Below are positions 53,007 to 62,271 of a stretch of DNA of 64,000 bases, one piece after another. The stretch comes from Gammaproteobacteria bacterium. Its GTDB lineage: Bacteria; Pseudomonadota; Gammaproteobacteria; Thiohalobacterales; Thiohalobacteraceae. Positions within the stretch are counted from its first letter, which is position 1; each line of letters opens with the position of its first letter. The translations under genes and the position numbers were made by a program. The stretch lies in the NCBI GenBank assembly GCA_019911805.1, contig JAIOJV010000098.1:1-64000 (forward strand). The letters are read 5' to 3'. The notes under the pieces are model-generated. The model searched no databases. It saw nothing but the letters and a program-made list of their open reading frames with translations, and was not told the DNA's origin.

Positions 53007-53843
53007 ATGGCGCATGAAATGTTCCAATACACGGCTTCAGTTCTCGACTCAGCTGAAAAATCGAGCTCTGTTGCGGAAGCATTACCAATACTTCGACGTA
53101 TTGGTCTGGATGATTTTGGGTTATTCCTAGCGTCGATCCCAAACCCCGACTATCCGAATCTCTCCAAAATGCTGCCACATATGGCTTCGGAAGAAATTCA
53201 GAGAGAGTGGACTGGGCTATCAGGCGTGGAGCTATTGAAAACATCCGTTGCATTTATGCGGTTGCTCGAGTCCATCTGTATTCGGCATGCGGATCTGTCT
53301 CTTTTCGGCAAGCGTGTTTTGGATTTTGGCTGTGGTTATGGGCGTCTGATACGACTCCTTTATTACTATACTGATCCGGAAAACATCATCGGTGTTGATG
53401 CTTGGGAGAAGTCTCTGAATTTTTGCCAGGAAAGTCGGATACTCGCCAGCCTGCTGAAAACAGAATCTGTGCCGACTCCATTATCGTGTGAAGTAGATCT
53501 GGCGTATGCGTTTTCTGTTTTGACGCACACTTCGGCCGAAGCAACTAGAGCAATTCTTCGCGCTGTACGACCTGCACTGACTACAGGCGGTTTGTTTGTT
53601 GTAACGATTCGCCCCATCGAGTTTTGGCAACGCATTAACAAGAGAACGCCAGTTCCATACAGAGAGCTGGAACACGCTCACAGGGAGAGTGGGTTTGCAT
53701 TTATTCCCCACCCTAAAAATCCACATTACGGCGACACATCCATGAATGCCGAATTTCTAGATGGAGCGGACTGGGAAGTTGTGGGTGTTGAGCGGAGCCT
53801 AATAGATCCTGTGCAACTAGTGGTAACTTTGCGGGCGAGGTAG
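53007..53843 (+). CDS. Class I SAM-dependent methyltransferase
   Basis: 278 residues. Motif I VLDFGCGYGRLIRLLYYY, GVDAWEKSLNFCQES, and LAYAFSVLTHTSAEATRAIL; C-terminal TGGLFVVTIRP. The plan resembles the preceding methyltransferase (FGCGxGRxLR). Sits in the AT-richer polysaccharide island. Substrate unknown, probably a sugar hydroxyl of the glycan. Confidence 0.82.
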   Translation: MAHEMFQYTASVLDSAEKSSSVAEALPILRRIGLDDFGLFLASIPNPDYPNLSKMLPHMASEEIQREWTGLSGVELLKTSVAFMRLLESICIRHADLSLFGKRVLDFGCGYGRLIRLLYYYTDPENIIGVDAWEKSLNFCQESRILASLLKTESVPTPLSCEVDLAYAFSVLTHTSAEATRAILRAVRPALTTGGLFVVTIRPIEFWQRINKRTPVPYRELEHAHRESGFAFIPHPKNPHYGDTSMNAEFLDGADWEVVGVERSLIDPVQLVVTLRAR

Positions 53844-53855
53844 CGCCGGAACCAA

Positions 53856-55412
53856 GTGGCAGAAACACATAGATATATAGTATTTAAAGCTTTGGTAATA
53901 TCAGGCTTCGTTGTTTTGCTTTCATTTCTTTGGCAAGGCAACAAAGGATTCAACCTATGGGATGAAGGTTATCTCTGGTATGGCGTCCAGCGAGTGCTTC
54001 AGAATGAAGTCCCAATTCGGGATTTTTTAGCCTACGATCCAGGGAGGTATTACTGGTCTGCGGCTTTGTTGAAGGTGGCTGGTGACGATGGTGTCATGAG
54101 CTTGCGCGCCGCCGTTGCTGTTTTTCAAGTTGCTGGCTTATTTGTAGGCTTGCTACTGGTGGCGCAATCTGCAAAAGTCAAAGGCAAGACCGACATCTTT
54201 TATTGGCTGATTGCGGCAGCTACCCTTGCGGTCTGGATGTTTCCACGTCACAAACTTTTCGACATCTCGCTTTCGATCTTTCTGATTGGTGTGCTGACTT
54301 ATCTAATAAGTAATCCAATTCCAAAACGTTACATTATTACAGGTGCCTGTGTTGGGTTGATTGCAGTTTTTGGTCGTAATCATGGTGTATACGGCGCTGT
54401 CGGTAGCTTAGGGGTGATCTCTTGGCTTGCGATCAAACGCTGCTCTGGACCCGGCCTGATTAAAGCCCTTGCATTCTGGGGGGGCGGAGTTGTAATCGGA
54501 TTCCTCCCCATTATTTTGATGGCGATCCTCATGCCTGGATTTGCTAAAGCATTTTGGGAGAGCATTCGGTTTTTATTCGAGCAGAAAGCGACTAATTTGC
54601 CATTGCCCGTGCCCTGGCCATGGACCATCGCCTTTGCTACTTCTTCTTTTAGTGATGCCGTGCGGAGAGCGCTGATCGGGGTTTTCTTTATCGGAGCACT
54701 TGTTTTTGCAGCGAGTTCAGTGGCGTGGGTTGTGTACTGTAAATTTAATGACAAGTCAGTACCCCCCGTTCTGATCGCCGCAGCTTTTCTTGCTTTTCCT
54801 TACGCACATTTCGCTTTTTCACGCGCGGATGTCAGTCACCTCGCACAGGGACTTTTCCCTTTACTAATTGGCTGTTTGGTTCTATTGATATCCGCGCGGC
54901 CGCAAATCAAATGGCCAATCGCGGCTGCTCTATGTGCCGTCAGCATATGGATAATGCATGCCTTTCATCCTGGCTGGCAATGCTTCGCAAGTAAACAGTG
55001 CATTAATGTGGATATATCAGGCAAGCATCTCCAAGTCGATCCAGGTACAGCGAGTGATATAGTTTTTCTGCGTCAAATGGCGGACGAGTATGCAGCAAAT
55101 GGGAGATCGTTTATTGTCGCGCCTTTCTGGCCCGGCGCTTATGCTTTGCTGGAACGTAGATCACCCATGTGGGAAATATATGCGCTTGTTCCTCGGCCTG
55201 AATTATTTGAGAAGAAAGAAATCGAGAGAATTAAGGCGTCGGAACCAGGTTTCGCCCTTGTCCTCGACATGCCCCTTGATGGGCGCGAAGAGCTTCGGTT
55301 TAAAAATACGCACCCCTTAATTTACCAGTATATTCTGAATAATTTTGAGCCTGTTCCACATTCGCATAGTTCTGCATATCAGATATATAGGAAAAAGGCC
55401 GAAGGAAAATGA
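53856..55412 (+). CDS. GT-C type membrane glycosyltransferase
   Basis: 518 residues from GTG 53856. A polytopic membrane protein with about ten hydrophobic segments and a soluble C-terminal ~130 residues. The first loop, NLWDEGYLWYGVQRVLQNEV followed by AYDPGRYYW, has the acidic W-D-E motif typical of PMT/ArnT-like enzymes, which transfer sugars from polyprenyl phosphates at the periplasmic face. It overlaps the next gene by four bases (ATGA). The specific reaction is not evident; a dolichyl/undecaprenyl-phosphate sugar donor is likely, and the downstream GtrB-like GT2 could make it. Confidence 0.75.
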   Translation: MAETHRYIVFKALVISGFVVLLSFLWQGNKGFNLWDEGYLWYGVQRVLQNEVPIRDFLAYDPGRYYWSAALLKVAGDDGVMSLRAAVAVFQVAGLFVGLLLVAQSAKVKGKTDIFYWLIAAATLAVWMFPRHKLFDISLSIFLIGVLTYLISNPIPKRYIITGACVGLIAVFGRNHGVYGAVGSLGVISWLAIKRCSGPGLIKALAFWGGGVVIGFLPIILMAILMPGFAKAFWESIRFLFEQKATNLPLPVPWPWTIAFATSSFSDAVRRALIGVFFIGALVFAASSVAWVVYCKFNDKSVPPVLIAAAFLAFPYAHFAFSRADVSHLAQGLFPLLIGCLVLLISARPQIKWPIAAALCAVSIWIMHAFHPGWQCFASKQCINVDISGKHLQVDPGTASDIVFLRQMADEYAANGRSFIVAPFWPGAYALLERRSPMWEIYALVPRPELFEKKEIERIKASEPGFALVLDMPLDGREELRFKNTHPLIYQYILNNFEPVPHSHSSAYQIYRKKAEGK

Positions 55413-56203
55413 AAGAAATAAACGATCACTTCGTTGGGCTTCTTCGAAAGGCGAAATTGCGACTTCTTCAGCTTCACCGTGACGCTAATTGTGGGCACAT
55501 AGGAGGGAATTTTTCGTGTATCGAGGCATTAATGACTCTGCATCACCTCGTCATGGAACCGAGTGACCACTTTATTCTTTCAAAAGGGCACGCGGCCGGA
55601 GCCCTATACACAACACTGTGGAGCCTTGGTTACCTCTCAGATGCCGATCTAGAGACTTTCACTCGCGACAACACTTTGCTTCCTGGCCACCCGAGTGGCC
55701 TAGGTATTCCGGGATTGATGTTTTCCACAGGGTCTCTTGGGCACGGCCCCTCCTTGGCTGCCGGTTTGGCTCTGGCAGCACGCCACAAGGGTCTTGATCA
55801 TCATATTTTCTGTCTATGTTCAGACGGTGAATGGCAAGAAGGTAGCTGTTGGGAAGCCCTTAACTTCGCCATTCATCAGCGCCTAGAAAATCTTGTCTTA
55901 CTCATCGATCAAAATGGATTACAGGGGTTCGGTCGCACTGCTGATGTGATTTCATGTGACGATCTCGCCCCGCGCATAACCGCGTTCGGTGCAGATGTTA
56001 AAAAAATCGACGGTCATGATCCGAAGGCCATCATAGAAGTCATAATGGAACCAACTCACAGCGCTCTCAGAGTGTTGATTCTTGATACAGTGAAAGGACG
56101 TGGATTGCATTTCGAAGATCGGCTGGAATCTCATTACTTGCCCATGTCGGAGGCGGAATATGTAACGGCTTGCAACGCGTTAGAACAGGAAGGGGTTCAA
56201 TGA
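55409..56203 (+). CDS. Transketolase-like protein, N-terminal (ThDP-binding) subunit
   Basis: 264 residues. Matches the N-terminal half of transketolase: DANCGHIGGNFSCIEALMTL, FILSKGHAAGALYTTL, GHPSGLGIPGLMFSTGSLGH, and the ThDP motif CSDGEWQEGSCWEAL with LIDQNGLQGFG about 30 residues on. It overlaps the GT-C gene and the C-terminal subunit by four bases each. Split transketolases in sugar loci may transfer two-carbon units to nucleotide or phospho sugars rather than act in the pentose phosphate pathway. Confidence 0.85.
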   Translation: MKEINDHFVGLLRKAKLRLLQLHRDANCGHIGGNFSCIEALMTLHHLVMEPSDHFILSKGHAAGALYTTLWSLGYLSDADLETFTRDNTLLPGHPSGLGIPGLMFSTGSLGHGPSLAAGLALAARHKGLDHHIFCLCSDGEWQEGSCWEALNFAIHQRLENLVLLIDQNGLQGFGRTADVISCDDLAPRITAFGADVKKIDGHDPKAIIEVIMEPTHSALRVLILDTVKGRGLHFEDRLESHYLPMSEAEYVTACNALEQEGVQ

Positions 56204-57084
56204 GAAAGGCCTTCGCGAATGCAGTTTTGACGCAATGCAATCATGACAACTGGTTTTTTCTCACCGGAGATTTGGGTTTTATGGCTCTAGAGGAAATCCA
56301 GTCCGCGTTTGGTAGCCGCTTCGTCAACGCTGGCGTTGCCGAGCAGAATATGATCAGCGTTGCTGCTGGCCTGGCACGAGAGTCCCTGCGCGTAATTGTC
56401 TACAGTATTGCCCCTTTCTGCTACGCGCGCCCCTTTGAGCAAATTCGCAATGACTTATGTCTAAACAACCTGCCGGTGTGCTTAGTAGGCAATGGGGGGG
56501 GGTACGCATACGGTCACATGGGGCCGACCCATCACGCACTGGAAGACTGCGCAGCAATGAATGCTCTAGGTGTACGAGTGCTTGTGCCTGCTTTTGACGA
56601 CGATCTTCCCGCTCTCCTTCATCGCCTTGATGCACCTACTTATCTTCGCCTTGGGTACGATGTTAGGCCTGCTGATCAAAGCGTGCCGGACTATGCTCCG
56701 TGGCGAGAGATTATGCCCGGCAGGTGCGGTGCTATTGCCGCCTTAGGGCCGATCGCAGGTGTTGCTTGGCAAGCCTTGGTCGACCTTGATATGGATTCAA
56801 GGCCATCAGTATGGGCGGTGTGTGAGTTCACTGACTCCAAAATACCATCCACATTTCTAGAACAAATTGTAGGCCGTCCCCTTTACGTTCTAGAAGAACA
56901 CGTGGCCCAAGGGGGGCTTGGGATGAGCTTGGCTTTTAGTCTGGCTACTCGCGGTTTGACAGCAGGACGCTTCATTCACCGGCCTGCTCTTGGCTACCCG
57001 ACGGGGCGCTTCGGTTCTCAGGCTTTTCACCGTGCCCAATGCGGTCTCGATGCACCGTCAATTCGCAGCATGATTATGGGCTGA
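56200..57084 (+). CDS. Transketolase-like protein, C-terminal subunit
   Basis: 294 residues from ATG 56200 (ATGA overlap with the N-terminal subunit). Pyrimidine-binding and C-terminal transketolase domains: FFLTGDLGFMALEEIQSAFG, RFVNAGVAEQNMISVAAGLA with the catalytic Glu, and YVLEEHVAQGGLGMSLAF. Needs the N-terminal subunit to complete the ThDP site. The pair sits between a GT-C enzyme and an epimerase, so it probably makes an unusual sugar for the exported glycan. Confidence 0.85.
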   Translation: MRKAFANAVLTQCNHDNWFFLTGDLGFMALEEIQSAFGSRFVNAGVAEQNMISVAAGLARESLRVIVYSIAPFCYARPFEQIRNDLCLNNLPVCLVGNGGGYAYGHMGPTHHALEDCAAMNALGVRVLVPAFDDDLPALLHRLDAPTYLRLGYDVRPADQSVPDYAPWREIMPGRCGAIAALGPIAGVAWQALVDLDMDSRPSVWAVCEFTDSKIPSTFLEQIVGRPLYVLEEHVAQGGLGMSLAFSLATRGLTAGRFIHRPALGYPTGRFGSQAFHRAQCGLDAPSIRSMIMG

Positions 57085-57088
57085 GAAA

Positions 57089-59053
57089 ATGAATCTGGAA
57101 GAAAAACTTAGAAATGTTACCGGACCGGTTCTGGTTATTGGTGCGAGTGGTTTTATTGGAGCTAACTTGCTGCGTCATCTGCTTGCAGTACGTAGTGATG
57201 TCACTGGCACGGTATTTTCTGGGGATACGTGGCGGCTCGACGGCGTACCGTCGGCTAACATAGGCTTCCTGAATTTAGAGGACCCGGTCAGCGTTCGATC
57301 AGTGCTATATCGTGTTGGGCCACGGACGATATTTGACTGTTCATCCTTTGGGGCATACTCCTTCGAGCAGGACTATACGCGGGTCCATGCAACAAACTAC
57401 CTTAGTTTTATTCGCTTGATGGAGGAGATCGAAAGGCTGGGATTGGCTGCATTCGTTCATGCAGGTAGTTCGTCAGAATATGGCCTTAACTCGGCAGCCC
57501 CTCCTGAAGATGCAGCACTCGTGCCTAACAGCCACTATGCCGTTAGCAAAGTGGCAGCTAGTGCCGCTATTACATATTATGGCAAGGTGCGCGGTGTTCC
57601 TGTTACGAACCTGCGTCTTTACGCAGTATATGGTCCGTTCGAAGATAGCTCACGTCTAATTCCAGCGCTGTGCGAAGCTAGCCTCAGGGGCGAATGGCCA
57701 GTTCTGGCTCGCCCCGAGGTGAGCCGAGACTTCGTGTACGTCGACGACGTAGTGGAAGCCTTTGCCGACGCTGCATTGAGGATGAGCCCTGAACTCGCGG
57801 GTGAGTCTATCAACATCGGCAGTGGCTCGCCAACTACCCTTAGGGAGCTTGCCAATTTGGCTATCAAATATTTCGGACTTACTGCCGAACCACGCTTCAA
57901 TCCTGCTGCAGGCCGAGCATGGGATACCAATAATTGGTATGCCGACACTAACAAGGCGAAGCGCCTACTGGGTTGGTCTTCAAAAACCAACTTTACCGAT
58001 GGTCTTCAGAAAACCCAGAATTGGTGGCGGTCTTATCTCGTTAATACAGATTTTAAACGACTGACCAAGCGCACTCAGCCTCGAAAGGAAAAAAACTCTA
58101 TTTCTGTCGTGGTTGCTTGTTATCATGATGGTCGGGCTATTCCTATCATGCATGAACGGCTGGCGGCGACATTCCAAAAGTTGGGCCTAGATTATGAACT
58201 CATCTTTGTCAATGACAGCTCGCCGGATGATTCTGCAGAGGTAATAAGGGAGATTAGTGCGCGCGATCCTCATGTAATTGGCATTACCCACTCACGCAAC
58301 TTCGGTTCTCAAGCTGCTTTTCGTAGCGGGATGGATCTTGCCAGTAAGGAGGCAGTGGTGCTCATGGATGGAGATCTGCAAGACCCGCCGGAACTCATTG
58401 AAGCGTTCGTAGAACGTTGGCGTGCAGGGGCAGACGTCGTCTATGGTCGGCGTGTTAAGCGTGAGATGCCCGTACTGCTCGAAGCCTGTTACAGGGCTTT
58501 TTATCGCGTTTTTGCGGCCATGAGTGAAGTCCCAGTACCAAAGAATGCAGGGGACTTTTCTCTGATAGATCGCAGCGTCGTATATTGGTTACTTCAGTGC
58601 GAGGAGCGAGACTCGTTCCTACGTGGACTGCGCGCCTACGTAGGTTTCCACCAAGAGGGAGTTGATTATGTCAGGCCCGAACGCATGTTCGGTGTCAGCA
58701 CGAACAATTGGATCAAAAATATTGGCTGGGCTAAGAAAGGCATATTTTCATTCTCTCGCATGCCACTTCACTTACTTACAGCTGCGGGTGGAGTCGCAAC
58801 ATTCGCCACCATTTTGCTAGCAATTTTTATGATACTCATGCGGCTTTTTGATGCCGATAATGTGCCGAAAGGTATTACATTCCTCTCGTTATTAATTATG
58901 GCATTTGGTTCATTGACTTTGCTCGGGATAGGGCTGCTAGGGGAATACATTGGTAAAATTTTCGAGGAAACAAAGGCGCGGCCAGCTTTCATTCGCCGCA
59001 GCCTAATCATTCGTGGCGAAATCCAACCTGCCGAGTTGCGGAGGCAAACATGA
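57089..59053 (+). CDS. NAD-dependent epimerase / GtrB-like glycosyltransferase fusion
   Basis: 654 residues. The N-terminal SDR epimerase/dehydratase (about 1-315) has VLVIGASGFIGANLLRHLL, VHAGSSSEYG, YAVSKVAASAA (Y-x3-K) and RDFVYVDDVVEAF. The GT2 domain follows (about 335-560: ISVVVACYHDGRAIPIMHER, LIFVNDSSPDDSAEV, VVLMDGDLQDPPELIEAFVE), then two membrane helices (about 575-635), the plan of GtrB/DPM1-type polyprenyl-phosphate glycosyltransferases. One protein may thus make a nucleotide sugar and load it on the lipid carrier used by the GT-C enzyme. Start overlaps nothing; four bases after the transketolase stop. Confidence 0.88.
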   Translation: MNLEEKLRNVTGPVLVIGASGFIGANLLRHLLAVRSDVTGTVFSGDTWRLDGVPSANIGFLNLEDPVSVRSVLYRVGPRTIFDCSSFGAYSFEQDYTRVHATNYLSFIRLMEEIERLGLAAFVHAGSSSEYGLNSAAPPEDAALVPNSHYAVSKVAASAAITYYGKVRGVPVTNLRLYAVYGPFEDSSRLIPALCEASLRGEWPVLARPEVSRDFVYVDDVVEAFADAALRMSPELAGESINIGSGSPTTLRELANLAIKYFGLTAEPRFNPAAGRAWDTNNWYADTNKAKRLLGWSSKTNFTDGLQKTQNWWRSYLVNTDFKRLTKRTQPRKEKNSISVVVACYHDGRAIPIMHERLAATFQKLGLDYELIFVNDSSPDDSAEVIREISARDPHVIGITHSRNFGSQAAFRSGMDLASKEAVVLMDGDLQDPPELIEAFVERWRAGADVVYGRRVKREMPVLLEACYRAFYRVFAAMSEVPVPKNAGDFSLIDRSVVYWLLQCEERDSFLRGLRAYVGFHQEGVDYVRPERMFGVSTNNWIKNIGWAKKGIFSFSRMPLHLLTAAGGVATFATILLAIFMILMRLFDADNVPKGITFLSLLIMAFGSLTLLGIGLLGEYIGKIFEETKARPAFIRRSLIIRGEIQPAELRRQT

Positions 59054-59949
59054 CAGTCGAGCGCGCATGTCCTGTCTGCAACAGTCGCAATTACTTGCCT
59101 TTTGCTGATGAGCGGATTGATCCAGGGCGGGTTGGGATTTTGACTTACGCATCGCGAAAGCCTCCAGAGTTCATGTGTCTTCGCCTTGTGCGCTGCACCA
59201 ACTGCGATCTGGTGTACGCACCGTCACCTCCTGCCGAAGAGTTTTTGAACACAGCGTATACTGGTGCTGGATTTGATTCAGGCCTCGAAGCGTTGGCTGC
59301 TGCCAAAACATACGCTGATGCTCTCAAAGTGCATTTGAAGGGACTAATAGGCCGTAACGCGGCGGTTGATGTGGGCGCCGGCAGTGGGCCGCTCCTTCCT
59401 TTCCTGCAAGGCCAGGGGTTCAAACCGGTGATTGGCATCGAGCCGTCACGGGCAGCTATCGATGCTGCTCGGCCGGCCGTGCGACCCCTGTTAAGGGAGG
59501 GAATGTTTTCGGCATCCATGCTAAACGGAGAGAACCCGTCCCTTATCTGCTCCTTCATGACGCTTGAACACCTGCGTGATCCAGGTGATTTCGTTGGTAT
59601 CGCTCACAGCCTTCTAGAGCCTGGTGGAGCCATTGCGGTTGCGGTGCACAACTGGCGGGCTCCACTCAATCGGCTGCTTGGCTTACATTCACCAATCATA
59701 GATGTTGAGCACCTCCAACTCTTCAGCTCTAATGCTCTCCGCGAACTACTTCAGCGAACTGGTTTCGAGCGAATTAAGGTTTCTACAATCCGAAATGCGT
59801 ATCCCCTGCGTTACTGGCTCCGTCTCGCTCCGCTGCCAGCTTCAGGCAAACGTTGCATTGTCGGTCTACTTGAACGCTTCGGACTTGGCGAACAGAACTT
59901 TGCCCTGAATGTCGGCAACATGTTTGCCGTTGGCATCAAGCGAGGCTAA
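59050..59949 (+). CDS. Methyltransferase with N-terminal zinc-ribbon-like motif
   Basis: 299 residues, overlapping the fusion gene by four bases. N-terminal CPVCNSRNYLPF and RCTNCDLVYAPSP give two CxxC pairs as in sugar C-methyltransferases and related families. SAM motif AAVDVGAGSGPLLPFLQG and later TLEHLRDPGDF. The acidic residue of motif II, GIEPSRAAI, is present. Suggests C- or O-methylation of a nucleotide sugar; compare TylC3/NovU-like enzymes, though the length is shorter. Confidence 0.82.
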   Translation: MTVERACPVCNSRNYLPFADERIDPGRVGILTYASRKPPEFMCLRLVRCTNCDLVYAPSPPAEEFLNTAYTGAGFDSGLEALAAAKTYADALKVHLKGLIGRNAAVDVGAGSGPLLPFLQGQGFKPVIGIEPSRAAIDAARPAVRPLLREGMFSASMLNGENPSLICSFMTLEHLRDPGDFVGIAHSLLEPGGAIAVAVHNWRAPLNRLLGLHSPIIDVEHLQLFSSNALRELLQRTGFERIKVSTIRNAYPLRYWLRLAPLPASGKRCIVGLLERFGLGEQNFALNVGNMFAVGIKRG

Positions 59950-59976
59950 CTACATGTTTTCTTGGATCCTAAGAAT

Positions 59977-60720
59977 ATGACAAAAATTCATCCTGGTTCC
60001 GTAAAGCAGAACGTACGACAATTTGAGAATGACGTGCGTGAAAGCGGGCGTTATGCCTATACTGGAAACCGCCTCTCAGCCCGCCTCGCCAATGCGAGAA
60101 TCACTCGCAGTATTGCCGAGTCTTTCGACTTTCGCGGAAGCTCCGTACTTGATCTAGGCTGCGGTGATGGCGCCTATACAATTGAGTTTCCGGCCTTAGG
60201 GGTACGCAAGATTGTCGGCGTCGATCCTGCTGCCGAAGCTATCGAGGCTGCGCGGGCCCGTGCTCAATCTCTCGGCGTGTCCAACATCGTGAGTTTTGAA
60301 GTGGGTAATATTTACGCACTCAGTGAATACCTGATCCCTGGCCGCTTCGACTGTATCGTGATCCGAGGCGTGCTCCATCATCTTCCCGATCCGGCCTGCG
60401 CCTTGGCCGGACTATCCCTGTTTAGGGGTACGGTAGTCGTGCTTGAGCCAAACGGTAATAACCCTGTCCTTAAGTTGCTAGAGCGCTTTTCACGTTACCA
60501 CATCGAACATGAAGAACGCTCCTTCTGTCCTGGCTTAATCTGCAGCTGGTTAGCCACGGCGGGCTTAACTGTTCGCAGTTGTCGTCCTCTAAATTTGGTA
60601 CCATTCTTCTGCCCAGACCCAATCGCCAAAGCTCTACGGATAGTTGAGCCGCTTGTCGAGCGCACGCCACTGTTAAGAGACATCGCGTGCGGTCAGAGTA
60701 TTATCGTAGCCTGCGCATGA
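59977..60720 (+). CDS. Class I SAM-dependent methyltransferase
   Basis: 247 residues from ATG 59977; a TTG five codons upstream is in frame. SAM motif VLDLGCGDGAYTIEF, GVDPAAEAIEAARARA and RGVLHHLPDPACALAGL. Last gene of the AT-rich stretch; GC use rises again about 100 bp downstream. Substrate unknown. Confidence 0.82.
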   Translation: MTKIHPGSVKQNVRQFENDVRESGRYAYTGNRLSARLANARITRSIAESFDFRGSSVLDLGCGDGAYTIEFPALGVRKIVGVDPAAEAIEAARARAQSLGVSNIVSFEVGNIYALSEYLIPGRFDCIVIRGVLHHLPDPACALAGLSLFRGTVVVLEPNGNNPVLKLLERFSRYHIEHEERSFCPGLICSWLATAGLTVRSCRPLNLVPFFCPDPIAKALRIVEPLVERTPLLRDIACGQSIIVACA

Positions 60721-60838
60721 TGCACGTAGTGTTCTTAGCGAGAATGATATGGCCACATCTCAGATACGTCTAGAATTCGGAGGGTTACATTCGATTGCTC
60801 TGAACCGGCCCGGGGTTTTGAGGAGGCTCCAACCTTCA

Positions 60839-61143
60839 ATGGTATTTGTGATATCGAAGCGACCGGCAGTATTTGTCGTCCGGGGCGGCGTGATCAATGC
60901 AGATCATGGCTACGCGCCCCGGGGATGATACTCCAGGCCGCCGAAGAGTACGGGCTGGACCTCGGGGCATCCTTGCTGATAGGCGATAGTCATACGGACA
61001 TTCAGGCCGGTAGGGCGGCAGGTGTCGGCTGCAATATTCTATTTGATCCGGCAGCTGATGCCGCTGGAATGCGGGCGCCGGATCACGCGGTTGTGCCCCG
61101 TCTGGTGGATGCGGTGCGGTTCATTGCAAGGGAGTGCGGATGA
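60839..61143 (+). pseudogene. gmhB: gmhB-like heptose bisphosphatase pseudogene with internal deletion
   Basis: ATG 60839 opens RPAVFVVRGGVINADHGYAP then a stop. The HAD nucleophile motif (normally FLDRDGVIN) is degraded to FVVRGGVIN. In another frame from 60925 come MILQAAEEYGLDLGASLLIG, DSHTDIQAGRAAGVG and IARECG, the C-terminal half of D-glycero-D-manno-heptose-1,7-bisphosphate 7-phosphatase. The middle ~75 residues are missing, and the join near GYAP/PGM shifts frame. The 118-bp gap before it has no other signal. Confidence 0.8.
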
Positions 61144-62147
61144 TGACAGAAGCGTCGGTTACTGTTGTCATTGTCAACTGGAACGGTGGTGATCTTCTGG
61201 ATCAGTGCCTGAGACATCTGCTTCGGCAGTCCAGGTCTCCCCGGCGGATCCTGATAATGGACAACGGCAGTACGGATGGCTCTGCGGATCGGATCCGGGA
61301 TACAGCCGAGGTGGATGTACAATTCGTCGGCGCTAACCTCGGGTTCGCGCGGGCCAACAACCTCGCGCTGAAGGAGTGTGACACGGACTTCGTCGCGTTG
61401 CTCAATCCCGACGCATTTCCTGACAGGGACTGGTTGGAGAATCTGCTACATGCGGCACGTACCCACCCCGACGTCGCCGCCTTCGGCTCCCGGCAGATGG
61501 TACATGGCACCGAGAATACGCTGGATGGCATCGGCGATGTCTACCATTTCTCCGGCCTGATCTGGCGCGACGGACATGGGCGGCCTCATTCCGAGGCGGA
61601 CGACGTCGATGGGGAGATATTCTCGCCCTGCGCCGGGGCCGCCTTGTATCGACGGGATGCGCTTCTGGAAGTGGGGGGGTTCGACGAGGACTATTTTTGT
61701 TACGTCGAAGACGTGGACCTGGGTTTTCGGCTGCGTCTTGCCGGTTACAAGTCCATGTATGTCGCGGATGCCGTCGTGTATCATGTCGGTTCGGCCTGCA
61801 GCGGCGGACAGCACAGCGATTTCGCCGTCTATTATGGGCACCGAAATCTGGTCTGGGCGTTCGTGAAGAATATGCCGGGGACGCTGTTCTGGATCCTTCT
61901 GCCCGTGCACCTGCTTCTGAATGTGGTTACTTTGATACACTTTACGCTCCACGGGCAGGGCGCGGTGATGCTGCGGGCCAAGCGGGATGCGCTCAAGGGC
62001 ATCCCATCAGCCTGGCGGAAGCGGCGTGGAGTACAGGCGCAGCGCCGTGCGTCTGTCCGTGATATCTGGCGGGTGCTGGACAAGCGTCTGATCCCGTCGA
62101 GGCGACTGAGCAGGGACCATTTGTTAAAAGTTCTGGGTCTGGTATGA
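61140..62147 (+). CDS. GT2 glycosyltransferase (rhamnosyltransferase-like)
   Basis: 335 residues from ATG 61140 (ATG 61143 equally possible; GGGAG upstream), overlapping the gmhB remnant. GT-A fold: VTVVIVNWNGGDLLDQCLRH, ILIMDNGSTDGSADRI, DFVALLNPDAFPDRDW, PCAGAALYRRDALLEVGGFD and DEDYFCYVEDVDLGFRLRLA with the ED-x2 catalytic motif. A C-terminal hydrophobic helix (LFWILLPVHLLLNVVTLIHF) anchors it. Resembles WbbL/RfbN-type dTDP-rhamnose transferases. Confidence 0.88.
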   Translation: MMTEASVTVVIVNWNGGDLLDQCLRHLLRQSRSPRRILIMDNGSTDGSADRIRDTAEVDVQFVGANLGFARANNLALKECDTDFVALLNPDAFPDRDWLENLLHAARTHPDVAAFGSRQMVHGTENTLDGIGDVYHFSGLIWRDGHGRPHSEADDVDGEIFSPCAGAALYRRDALLEVGGFDEDYFCYVEDVDLGFRLRLAGYKSMYVADAVVYHVGSACSGGQHSDFAVYYGHRNLVWAFVKNMPGTLFWILLPVHLLLNVVTLIHFTLHGQGAVMLRAKRDALKGIPSAWRKRRGVQAQRRASVRDIWRVLDKRLIPSRRLSRDHLLKVLGLV

Positions 62148-62271
62148 ACACAGGTAGCGTTTTGGAGAGTTTTGTTTTCGAAATGACCGTGCCGGTGTGT
62201 AGGGTGTTTGACACCGGGGTTCAGCGTGCTTCTTGTCGGTATCGCCACATATCGTTTGGCGAGTTCTCTGC

